Positions 7,047-13,583 of a DNA stretch of 14,542 bases are shown one piece after another (the stretch's first letter is position 1; every line of letters begins with the position of its first letter). The notes under the pieces were generated by a model that had not been told where the DNA came from, did not search any database, and saw nothing but the letters and a program-made list of their open reading frames with translations. The DNA comes from SLRI01 sp964528705. GTDB lineage: Bacteria > Pseudomonadota > Alphaproteobacteria > Geminicoccales > Geminicoccaceae. The translations under genes were made by a program, and so were the position numbers. The stretch lies in assembly GCA_964528705.1 (NCBI GenBank), contig CAZGUW010000096.1, positions 1 to 14,542 on the forward strand, given 5' to 3'.

Positions 7047-8426
7047 ATGAGCAAGGAAGTTCTGATCGTCGATGACGAGGCCGCGATCCGCGAGGTCGTC
7101 GCCGCCGTCCTCGAGGACGAGGGTTACGTGCCGCGCCAGGCAGCGACCAGCGACGAGGCGCTCCGCGAGGTGGCCCGCAAGCCGCCGGCCTTGCTGCTGC
7201 TCGACATTTGGCTCGAGGGGAGCCGCATGGACGGCGTGCAGATCCTCGACCATGTGCGCTCGAGCTACCCGAGCCTGCCGGTGATCATGTTCTCCGGCCA
7301 CGGCACCATCGAGACCGCCGTGGCGGCAATCAAGAAGGGGGCTCTCGACTTCATCGAGAAGCCCTTCAAGTCCGACCGGCTGCTCGTGGCCGTCGAGCGG
7401 GCGATGGAGCTCAGCCGGCTGCGACGCGAGAACGAGGAGCTGCGCAGCCGGGCCCAGAAGGTCGAGCTGATCGGCGGCTCGCCGGCGATGGGCAAGCTGC
7501 GCGCCACGATCCAGCGGATCGGGCCGACCGGCAGCCGCATCCTGATCTCGGGCCCGCCCGGCTCGGGCAAGGAGGTCGTGGCCCGGATGATCCACAAGCA
7601 GTCGCGGCGCGCCGACGGGCCTTTCGTCGTCCTCAACTGCGCCGCCCTCGCACCGGACGGGGTCGATGTCGAGCTCTTCGGCTGCGAGCCCGGCTGGCTG
7701 GCGCCGGACCAGCCGCGGGTGATCGGGCTGCTCGAGCGGGCGGATGGCGGCACGCTGCTGCTCGACGAGGTCGCCGACATGCCGCTCGACACCCAGAGCA
7801 AGGTGCTGCGGGCCCTGCAGGAGCGGAGCTTCACCCGGCCGGGCGGCAACAACCGCCGCGAGGTCGACGTCCGCGTCCTCGCCACCACCAATCGCGACCT
7901 GCAGGCGGAGATGACCGCCGGCCGCTTCCGTGAGGACCTCTACTACCGGATCAACGTGGTGCCCGTGGAGCTGCCGCCCCTGGCGGAGCACCGCACCGAC
8001 ATTCCCGAGCTCGCCCGACACTTCATGGCCGTCTCCTCCGCCGAATCCGGCCTGCAGCCGCACGAGATCGCCGACGACGCGATGGCCGTGCTGCAGACGG
8101 CCGAGTGGCCGGGCGACATCCGCCAGCTGCGCAATACGATCGAGTGGATGCTGATCATGGCCGGCGAGGCAAAGGAGCCGATCGGGCTCGCCGGCCTGCC
8201 GCCTGAACTCACCGACAGCGCCGCCAAGGGCATGGACCCGCGCGCCAACGGCGAGTTCGTCTCGATGCCGCTGCGCGAGGCCCGCGAGCAGTTCGAGCGC
8301 ACCTACCTGCAGGCGCAGCTGCAGCGGTTCGGCGGCAACATCTCGCGCACCGCCAATTTCGTCGGCATGGAACGGTCGGCGCTGCACCGCAAGCTGAAGA
8401 CGCTCGGTCTCCATAGCGACGACTGA
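7047..8426 (+). CDS. ntrX: Response regulator NtrX (NtrC-like, lacking the GAFTGA loop)
   Basis: NtrX is the cognate regulator of NtrY. The 459-residue protein has a receiver with acidic VDDE (8-11), phospho-acceptor Asp53 (LLLLDIWL) and Lys105; an AAA+ domain with Walker A GPPGSGKE (169-176), Walker B GGTLLLDEV and REDLYYRINVVP; the SDR-like WPGDIRQLRN; and a C-terminal helix-turn-helix (about 420-455). Where NtrC has GAFTGA this protein reads GWLAPD (216-221) with no length change, so contact with sigma54 in the usual way is not expected. This loss is a known trait of alphaproteobacterial NtrX. I chose ATG 7047 because it gives the family's N-terminus (MSKEVLIVDDE). An in-frame ATG at 7008 with GGAG 3 nt upstream would add 13 residues and lies in a hairpin loop. 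Confidence 0.95.
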   Translation: MSKEVLIVDDEAAIREVVAAVLEDEGYVPRQAATSDEALREVARKPPALLLLDIWLEGSRMDGVQILDHVRSSYPSLPVIMFSGHGTIETAVAAIKKGALDFIEKPFKSDRLLVAVERAMELSRLRRENEELRSRAQKVELIGGSPAMGKLRATIQRIGPTGSRILISGPPGSGKEVVARMIHKQSRRADGPFVVLNCAALAPDGVDVELFGCEPGWLAPDQPRVIGLLERADGGTLLLDEVADMPLDTQSKVLRALQERSFTRPGGNNRREVDVRVLATTNRDLQAEMTAGRFREDLYYRINVVPVELPPLAEHRTDIPELARHFMAVSSAESGLQPHEIADDAMAVLQTAEWPGDIRQLRNTIEWMLIMAGEAKEPIGLAGLPPELTDSAAKGMDPRANGEFVSMPLREAREQFERTYLQAQLQRFGGNISRTANFVGMERSALHRKLKTLGLHSDD

Positions 8427-8446
8427 TCCAGGGACAAGGGCGCAGC

Positions 8447-9823
8447 ATGAAGGTGATCGTCGCCGGAGCCGGCCTTGTCGGCTTCAACATCGCGCGTTAC
8501 CTGGCTGCCGCCGGCAACGACGTCGTGATCATCGACCAGCGGCCCGAGCTGGTGCGCAAGATCGGCGACAGCCTCGACATCCAGGCCATGGTCGGCCATG
8601 CCTCGCATCCCTCGACGCTGGAGCATGCCGGGGCTGCCGACGCCGACATGTTCATCGCGGTGACGCAGGTCGACGAGGTCAACATGGTGGCCTGCCAGGT
8701 TGCGCACACGCTCTTCAACGTGCCGACCAAGATCGCCCGGGTCCGGCAGCAGGACTACCTGCAGAGCCGCTGGCAGGACCTCTTCCGCCGCGATCACCTG
8801 CCGATCGACGTGGTGATCTCGCCGGAGGTCGAGGTGGCGCACGCCATCGCGCTTCGGCTCGAGGTGCCGGGGGCGCTCAATGTCGTGCCCTTCGCCGACG
8901 ACCGGGTGCGGCTCATTGCCCTTCGCTGCACCGAGGCCACGCCGATCATCAACACGCCGCTGCGGCAGCTCACCTATCTCTTCCCCGACCTGCATCTCGT
9001 CTGTGTCGGCGTCGCCCGGGGCGACCAGTTCTTCATTCCCCATGCCGACGACCAGCTCCTGCCCGACGACGAGGTGCATTTCGTCGTCGAGACGGCGCAT
9101 CTCGAGCGGGCGCTGCCGGCGTTCGGCTACGAAGAGCGCATGAGCGACCGCATCATCATCGTCGGTGGCGGCAATATCGGCCTCTTCCTCGCCCGCGAGC
9201 TGGAAGGCCGCTACCCGCACCTCTCGATCAAGGTGATCGAGAGCAATGCCGAGCGGGCGGAGCGGATCGCCGATGAGCTGAAGCGCAGCGTCGTGCTCTG
9301 CGGCGACGCGCGCGACCGGACCCTGCTCGACGAGGCCAATGTCCGCAGCGCCCAGGCCATCGTCACAGTGACCAACGACGACGAGGTCAACATCATGGCG
9401 GCGCTGCTCGGCAAGCGGCTGGGCTGCGAGCGGGCGCTGGCGCTGGTCAACAACAGCACCTACAACCTGGTCGTCCGGTTGATCGGCCTCGATGTTGCCA
9501 TCAACCCGCGCGAGACGACGGTCTCCAGCATCCTCCAGCATGTCCGCCGCGGCAGGCTCAAGTCGGTGCACACCATCCGCGACGGCGAGGCCGAGATCTA
9601 CGAGGCGGAGGCGCTCGAGACCTCGCCCCTGGTCGGCAAGCCGCTGAAGGACTTCAAGCAGTCTGGCGGCATGATCGTCGGTGCCATCATCCGCGACAAC
9701 AAGGTCATCATGCCGCGCAGCGACACGGTGGTGCAGGCGCACGATCGGGTCGTCATGGTCGCGCGCAGCGACGTGGTGCGGAAGGTCGAGCAGCTCTTCG
9801 CCGTTCGACTGGATTATTTCTGA
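8447..9823 (+). CDS. trkA: Trk system potassium uptake regulatory protein TrkA
   Basis: TrkA is the peripheral, nucleotide-binding ring subunit that gates the TrkH/TrkG potassium channel at the cytoplasmic face of the inner membrane. Two RCK units are visible. The first nucleotide-binding fold has GAGLVG (7-12) with acidic Asp30; the second has GGGNIG (240-245) with Glu265. Each is followed by an RCK-C lobe (about 145-225 and 372-455). The length of 458 residues and the duplicated architecture match the family. The ATG is preceded by AAGGG (8436-8440), and only 20 nt separate it from ntrX, so the two are almost certainly cotranscribed. A link between ntrYX and trkA is common in alphaproteobacteria. 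No trkH is visible in the window, so the channel subunit must be encoded elsewhere. Confidence 0.97.
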   Translation: MKVIVAGAGLVGFNIARYLAAAGNDVVIIDQRPELVRKIGDSLDIQAMVGHASHPSTLEHAGAADADMFIAVTQVDEVNMVACQVAHTLFNVPTKIARVRQQDYLQSRWQDLFRRDHLPIDVVISPEVEVAHAIALRLEVPGALNVVPFADDRVRLIALRCTEATPIINTPLRQLTYLFPDLHLVCVGVARGDQFFIPHADDQLLPDDEVHFVVETAHLERALPAFGYEERMSDRIIIVGGGNIGLFLARELEGRYPHLSIKVIESNAERAERIADELKRSVVLCGDARDRTLLDEANVRSAQAIVTVTNDDEVNIMAALLGKRLGCERALALVNNSTYNLVVRLIGLDVAINPRETTVSSILQHVRRGRLKSVHTIRDGEAEIYEAEALETSPLVGKPLKDFKQSGGMIVGAIIRDNKVIMPRSDTVVQAHDRVVMVARSDVVRKVEQLFAVRLDYF

Positions 9824-9828
9824 CTTCA

Positions 9829-9844
9829 ACCGTGCTGGCACGGT
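9829..9844 (+). promoter_or_regulatory. Perfect inverted repeat just after trkA
   Basis: ACCGTGC-TG-GCACGGT is a perfect 16-bp inverted repeat starting 5 nt after the trkA stop and ending 19 nt before dat. As RNA it would form a 6-bp stem with a CTGG loop. No T run follows, so it is not a standard terminator. It could be an mRNA-stabilising or processing hairpin, or an operator. Its function is not known from the sequence. Confidence 0.35.
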
Positions 9845-9863
9845 CAGCGAGGAAAGGCCCGGA

Positions 9864-10724
9864 ATGGCGCGGATCGCCTATGTGAACGGACGCTACCTGC
9901 CGATCGGCCGGCCGGCCGTGGTTCTCGAGGATCGCGGCTATCAGTTCGCCGATGGTGTCTACGAGGTCATCAAGGTCGTCTTCGGCGAGCCGCGCGATCT
10001 CGAGCGGCACCTCGACCGGCTCGAGCGGTCGCTCGGCGAACTGCGCATTGCCATGCCGATGACCCGCGCCGCCCTGCGGCGGGTCATTGCCGAGACGCTG
10101 CGGCGCAACGCAATTCGTCACGCCATCGTCTACATCCAGGTGAGCCGCGGCACGGCGCCGCGCAATCACCTCTTCCCGAAGCAGACGGGGCCGAGCCTGG
10201 TCGTTGCCGTACGTCGGGCTCCCTTCCCGAAGCCTGTTGAAATCGAGGACGGCGTCGACGTCATCACCCTGCCGGACCAGCGCTGGAAGCGCTGCGATAT
10301 CAAGTCGATCGGCCTCTTGCCCAATGTTCTTGCGAAGCAGCAGGCGGCAGAGGAGGGCGCGCGCGAGGCCTGGCTCGTGGATGCCGACGGCTTCGTCACC
10401 GAGGGCAGCTCGGCCAACGCCTACATCGTCGACCAGTCCGGCACCATCATCACCCGGCCGCTCGGCGGGGAGATCCTCGGCGGCATCACCCGGCAGAACC
10501 TCTTTGCCGCGGCGAAGGCGCTCGGCGTGCCGATCGTGGAGCGGGCGTTCACCGTCGTCGAGGCGCAGGCGGCGCGCGAGGCCTTCCTGACGAGCACTTC
10601 CAGCCTGGTGCTGCCGGTGACCAGGATCGACGGCCAGAGCATCGGCAACGGCAAGCCCGGCTCGATCACCTGCCGTCTGCTCGCCGCCTACCTGGAGGGA
10701 CAGGGCCTCACGAACGTCATCTGA
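9864..10724 (+). CDS. dat: D-amino-acid aminotransferase (PLP fold type IV)
   Basis: This is a class IV pyridoxal-phosphate transaminase. It is closest in motifs to D-alanine/D-amino-acid aminotransferases, which interconvert D-amino acids and 2-oxo acids. At 286 residues it is normal in size. Key segments are YVNGRYLPI near the N-terminus, EDRGYQFADGVYEV (22-35), the catalytic lysine in CDIKSIGLLPNVLAK (144-158, Lys147), the cofactor-binding Glu180 in TEGSSANAY (179-187), and GGITRQN (206-212). The ATG at 9864 follows a strong GAGGAAAGG (9849-9857); upstream codons in frame are shadows of trkA. The branched-chain (IlvE) and aminodeoxychorismate lyase (PabC) families share the fold, but DIKS plus the compact length favour Dat. 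The position between trkA and hfq matches Azospirillum-like genomes. Confidence 0.88.
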   Translation: MARIAYVNGRYLPIGRPAVVLEDRGYQFADGVYEVIKVVFGEPRDLERHLDRLERSLGELRIAMPMTRAALRRVIAETLRRNAIRHAIVYIQVSRGTAPRNHLFPKQTGPSLVVAVRRAPFPKPVEIEDGVDVITLPDQRWKRCDIKSIGLLPNVLAKQQAAEEGAREAWLVDADGFVTEGSSANAYIVDQSGTIITRPLGGEILGGITRQNLFAAAKALGVPIVERAFTVVEAQAAREAFLTSTSSLVLPVTRIDGQSIGNGKPGSITCRLLAAYLEGQGLTNVI

Positions 10725-10904
10725 TTGTCGCATCGAGCAGAAAAACAACACGGCCGCACTATCTGGGGCTAGCAAGCGCCGCCCCCTGATCCTAAGGGTT
10801 CGGCGTGTGTGTGTGACAATGGTGAGCTTGATCATCCGTTCTGCCGACCGACATTCTGGAGGCGGGGTGCTCGTGCAACCAAAAAAATCAGAGGGACTCA
10901 CTCG
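10725..10904 (+). promoter_or_regulatory. hfq leader / dat-hfq intergenic region
   Basis: These 180 nt hold no gene that I can support. Visible elements are an A-rich tract AAAAACAAC (10741-10749), an inverted repeat GGGGC (10765-10769) / GCCCC (10781-10785) without a T tail, a (GT)5G run (10805-10815), and a run of seven A (10881-10887) immediately before the hfq ribosome-binding site GAGGGA (10891-10896). The size of the gap compared with the other junctions suggests an independent hfq promoter, but I cannot place its boxes convincingly. Confidence 0.4.
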
Positions 10905-11180
10905 ATGGCGGCCGAAAAACAGCAAAATCTTCAGGACGTGTTCCTCAACCACGTCCGGAAGAACAAGATTCCCGTCACGGTATTCCTGATCAATGGTGTC
11001 AAGCTGCAGGGCGTGATCAGCTCGTTCGACAATTTCTGCCTGCTGCTGCGGCGCGATGGCCATGTCCAGCTCGTCTACAAGCATGCGGTGTCGACGGTGA
11101 TGCCGTCGGCGGCAGTGCGCCTCTACGATCCGGCGGCAGCCGACGAGGCCGCCCGCGAGCATGCCAGCGAGCGAGGCTGA
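10905..11180 (+). CDS. hfq: RNA chaperone Hfq
   Basis: Hfq is the hexameric Sm-like protein that pairs small RNAs with mRNAs. In alphaproteobacteria it also supports nitrogen-fixation control. The 91-residue protein shows the proximal-face residues Gln10-Asp11 (NLQDVFLNHVRKNKIPV), the Sm1 region FLINGVKLQGVISSFDNF (27-44) and the Sm2 motif YKHAVSTVMP (58-67), with Tyr58-Lys59-His60 as in E. coli YKH. A short C-terminal tail (about 76-91), rich in Ala, Asp and Glu, replaces the long E. coli tail. The start is ATG 10905, with GAGGGA 8 nt upstream. The frame is open further upstream to 10809, but that part does not resemble Hfq. The last 20 nt overlap hflX. Confidence 0.98.
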   Translation: MAAEKQQNLQDVFLNHVRKNKIPVTVFLINGVKLQGVISSFDNFCLLLRRDGHVQLVYKHAVSTVMPSAAVRLYDPAAADEAAREHASERG

Positions 11181-12492
11181 GACGGGCATTCGCGACGAGT
11201 CCGCACCGGCGGCGGGTGAGCGGCAGCGCGCGATCGTCGTGCATCCCCATGTCACGGGGCGCACGAAGCGGTCGCCCGCGATGCGGCTGGACGAGGCCGT
11301 CGGGCTGGCGGCGGCGATCGACCTCGACATCGTGGCGGCCGAGATCGCGCCCTTGCGCGACGTTCGCCCGTCGACGCTCTTCGGCGGCGGCCGCATCGAC
11401 GAGCTGAAGGCGCAGGTCGAGGAACTCGAGGCGACGCTCGTCGTCGTCGACGGCAGCCTCACGCCGATCCAGCAGCGCAATCTCGAGCGGGCCTGGAAGT
11501 GCAAGGTCATCGACCGCACCGGCCTGATCCTCGAGATCTTCGGCGAGCGGGCGCGGACGCGGGAAGGTGTCCTGCAGGTCGAGCTGGCGGCGCTCACCTA
11601 CCAGCGCTCGCGGCTGGTGCGTTCCTGGACCCACCTCGAGCGGCAGCGCGGCGGGGCAGGTTTCATGGGTGGTCCCGGCGAGCGGCAGATCGAGCTCGAC
11701 CGCCGGCGCATCGACGAGCGGATCACGGCGCTCAAGCGCGAGCTCGCCCAGGTGACGCGCACCCGCGGCCTGCACCGTGCCGCGCGCCAGCGTGTGCCTT
11801 ATCCGATCGTCGCACTTGTCGGCTACACCAATGCCGGCAAGTCGACCCTGTTCAACCGGCTGACCGGTGCCGAGGTGCTGGCCGAGGATAAGCTCTTCGC
11901 CACGCTCGACCCGACCATGCGGGTGGTGCGGCTGCCCTCCGGCCGGCGCGTCATCCTTTCGGATACGGTGGGTTTCATCAGTGATCTGCCAACGTCGCTG
12001 GTCGCAGCCTTCCGCGCCACGCTCGAGGAGGTGCTCGAGGCTGATCTCCTCGTCCATGTGCGCGACATCACCCACGAGGAGACCGAGGCGCAGGCGGAGG
12101 ATGTCCAGCACGTGCTCGACGAGCTCGGCGTCGACGAGGCCGAGCGCCGGCAGCGCCTGGTCGAGGGCTGGAATAAGATCGACCTCGCTGGAGAGGACGA
12201 GCGCCGCCGCCTGCTGGAGCTCGCCGCCGGCCGGCCCGAGGTGGTGCCGTTCTCGGCACTTCGGGGCGACGGCCTCGACGAGCTGCTCGCCTGCGTCGAG
12301 GAGCGTCTCGCGGCGGCGGACGAGATCGTCCATCTCGACCTCGACCATCGCCAGGGCGCCGTCGTCGCCTGGCTTCACCAGCAGGGCCGGGTCCTCGATC
12401 GCACGGACGACGACCGCGGCATCCATCTCGCCGTCGCCCTGCCGAAGGCAGCGCGCGGCCAGCTCGATCGGCGGCTCGCCGAGAGCGTCTGA
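11161..12492 (+). CDS. hflX: Ribosome-associated GTPase HflX
   Basis: HflX binds the 50S subunit and splits stalled or stressed 70S ribosomes. The 443-residue protein has the N-terminal HflX nucleotide-binding-like domain (about 22-135, including LFGGGRIDELK at 73-83), a helical linker with GGAGFMGGPGE (164-174), and a GTPase domain with G1 GYTNAGKST (221-229), G3 DTVGF (268-272), G4 NKID (338-341) and G5 SAL (365-367). All the GTP-binding motifs are intact. The ATG at 11161 lies 20 nt inside hfq in another frame, and the next in-frame ATG (codon 41) would cut the N-terminal domain. This supports the overlapping start and translational coupling to hfq. The hfq-hflX order is conserved across proteobacteria. 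Confidence 0.96.
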   Translation: MPASEAETGIRDESAPAAGERQRAIVVHPHVTGRTKRSPAMRLDEAVGLAAAIDLDIVAAEIAPLRDVRPSTLFGGGRIDELKAQVEELEATLVVVDGSLTPIQQRNLERAWKCKVIDRTGLILEIFGERARTREGVLQVELAALTYQRSRLVRSWTHLERQRGGAGFMGGPGERQIELDRRRIDERITALKRELAQVTRTRGLHRAARQRVPYPIVALVGYTNAGKSTLFNRLTGAEVLAEDKLFATLDPTMRVVRLPSGRRVILSDTVGFISDLPTSLVAAFRATLEEVLEADLLVHVRDITHEETEAQAEDVQHVLDELGVDEAERRQRLVEGWNKIDLAGEDERRRLLELAAGRPEVVPFSALRGDGLDELLACVEERLAAADEIVHLDLDHRQGAVVAWLHQQGRVLDRTDDDRGIHLAVALPKAARGQLDRRLAESV

Positions 12493-12631
12493 CCTCGCCC
12501 CCGGCGCGGCATTTCAGCGTGGACGTTGGCTTGCCTTTCCGGTTGCTTCGGGGCAGCATGGCAGGTGGCTCTTGTCTCCTGTGGACGAGCCGAGCACCAA
12601 GCGGATGTCGCTGACCCCGGGGGAGAGCGGT
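12493..12631 (+). other. hflX-CBS gene intergenic region
   Basis: These 139 nt have no supported gene, no clear promoter boxes and no strong hairpin. An in-frame ATG at 12605 could extend the downstream CBS protein by nine residues but lacks a good ribosome-binding site. The only clear signal is the purine-rich GGGGGAGAG (12619-12627) before the CBS gene. Confidence 0.5.
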
Positions 12632-13066
12632 ATGACGACGATGCGGCAGATCCTGGCGAAGAAGGGTACCAAGGTCTGGAGCATCGCGCCGGGTGACACG
12701 GTGCTCGCGGCACTCGAGCAGATGGCCGAGGCCGATATCGGCGCCATGGTCGTGCTCGACGGCCGCAAGCCGGTCGGCATCTTCAACGAGCGCGGCTACG
12801 CGCGCATGGTGATCCTCAAGGGCCGGTCCTCCGCGAATACGCTCGTGCGCGAGATCATGGAAACCGACTTCAGGCGGGTCGGCCCCGACCAGACGGTCGA
12901 GGAATGCATGGCCGTGATGACCGAGAGCCGCCAGCGCCATCTCCTCGTCATGAACCGCGGGCGGCTCCTCGGGGTCGTCTCGATCGGCGATCTCGTCAAG
13001 TCAATCATCGACGAGCAGGAGCACACCATCGCGCAGCTGGTCCAGTACGTGACGGGGGCGGCCTGA
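12632..13066 (+). CDS. Stand-alone tandem CBS-domain protein
   Basis: This 144-residue protein consists of two CBS motifs and little else: CBS1 at about 8-65 (KVWSIAPGDTVLAALEQM, then IGAMVVLDGRKPVGIFNERGY shortly after) and CBS2 at about 75-132 (FRRVGPDQTVEECM, then RHLLVMNRGRLLGVVSIGDL). Such a pair forms one Bateman module, which usually binds adenine nucleotides and signals energy state to a partner. No catalytic domain is present and I cannot name the partner. The protein is soluble, with no signal or membrane segment. ATG 12632 is favoured by GGGGGAGAG (12619-12627) 4 nt upstream. This family of about 140-145 residues is common in alphaproteobacteria. It is co-oriented with hflX but separated by 139 nt, so it may have its own promoter. 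A double hairpin follows it. Confidence 0.92.
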   Translation: MTTMRQILAKKGTKVWSIAPGDTVLAALEQMAEADIGAMVVLDGRKPVGIFNERGYARMVILKGRSSANTLVREIMETDFRRVGPDQTVEECMAVMTESRQRHLLVMNRGRLLGVVSIGDLVKSIIDEQEHTIAQLVQYVTGAA

Positions 13067-13090
13067 CGATCCGACCCGTCGTCATCCGCC

Positions 13091-13128
13091 GCTGCGGCAG
13101 CCTGCCGTAGCCCGCACGCTTGCGGTTT
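13091..13128 (+). terminator. Possible double-hairpin terminator after the CBS gene
   Basis: GCTGCGGCAG (13091-13100) faces CTGCCGTAGC (13102-13111), which gives a stem of about nine pairs with one G-U. Directly next is CCGCA (13112-13116) / TGCGG (13121-13125), followed by TTT (13126-13128). It lies 24 nt after the CBS stop and just before the yajC promoter candidate, which fits a transcription boundary. The T run is short, so termination efficiency is uncertain. Confidence 0.45.
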
Positions 13129-13153
13129 GCCAAGCGCGCCCCGCCGTTATAGA
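13126..13153 (+). promoter_or_regulatory. Candidate sigma70-type promoter for yajC-secD
   Basis: TTTGCC (13126-13131), a 16-bp spacer and TATAGA (13148-13153) resemble alphaproteobacterial housekeeping -35/-10 boxes in an otherwise GC-rich stretch. Transcription would start near 13160, leaving a leader of about 35 nt before yajC. This is judged by eye only. Confidence 0.4.
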
Positions 13154-13194
13154 AGGCAGCCCAATCCGCAGGCCCTGCTCCTTCGAGGACAAGA

Positions 13195-13578
13195 ATGCTC
13201 ATCTCTCCTGCCTATGCCCAGGCGGCAGCCCCGGGTGGCGGCGACTTCTTCGTGTCGCTCCTGCCGCTGGTGCTCATTTTCGCCGTTTTCTACTTCCTCC
13301 TGATCCGCCCGCAGCAGCGCAAGATGAAGGAGCATCGTGCCCTCATCGAAGGCGTGAAGCGCGGTGACCAGGTGCTGACCTCCGGCGGCATCTTCGGCAA
13401 GGTCACGAAGGTCGAGGACCACGTGCTGACCGTCGAGATCGCCAAGGAGGTGCAGGTGAGCGTGCAGCGCTCGAGCATCGCCGACATCGTCAACAAGCCC
13501 AAGCCCGGCACCGCCGAGGCGACTGCGGCCAACAACAACACCGGCGGCGGCTTCCTCGGCAAGCTTTTCAAGAAATAA
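13195..13578 (+). CDS. yajC: Sec translocon accessory subunit YajC
   Basis: YajC is the small single-pass inner-membrane partner of SecDF and SecYEG. The 127-residue protein has one transmembrane helix (about 17-37, FFVSLLPLVLIFAVFYFLL) followed by the family signature IRPQQRKMKEH (37-47). A cytosolic beta-rich domain comes next, with GDQVLTSGGIFGKV (57-70) and VSVQRSSIADIV (88-99), and then a Gly/Asn-rich tail ending in KLFKK. ATG 13195 has GAGGA (13185-13189) 5 nt upstream. secD starts 5 nt after its TAA, so the two are cotranscribed and probably translationally linked. Confidence 0.96.
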   Translation: MLISPAYAQAAAPGGGDFFVSLLPLVLIFAVFYFLLIRPQQRKMKEHRALIEGVKRGDQVLTSGGIFGKVTKVEDHVLTVEIAKEVQVSVQRSSIADIVNKPKPGTAEATAANNNTGGGFLGKLFKK

Positions 13579-13583
13579 CGTCG

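Noticed and set aside
6849..9841. Minus-strand open frames of more than 500 codons opposite ntrX and trkA
   Set aside because: Same GC-bias effect. The plus-strand genes are unambiguous.
10805..10815. (GT)5G run as a phase-variation tract
   Set aside because: It is too short for a convincing slippage tract and lies outside any coding frame or identified promoter spacer.
10809..10904. Upstream extension of the hfq frame
   Set aside because: The 32 added residues are unlike any Hfq N-terminus, and ATG 10905 has a clear GAGGGA.
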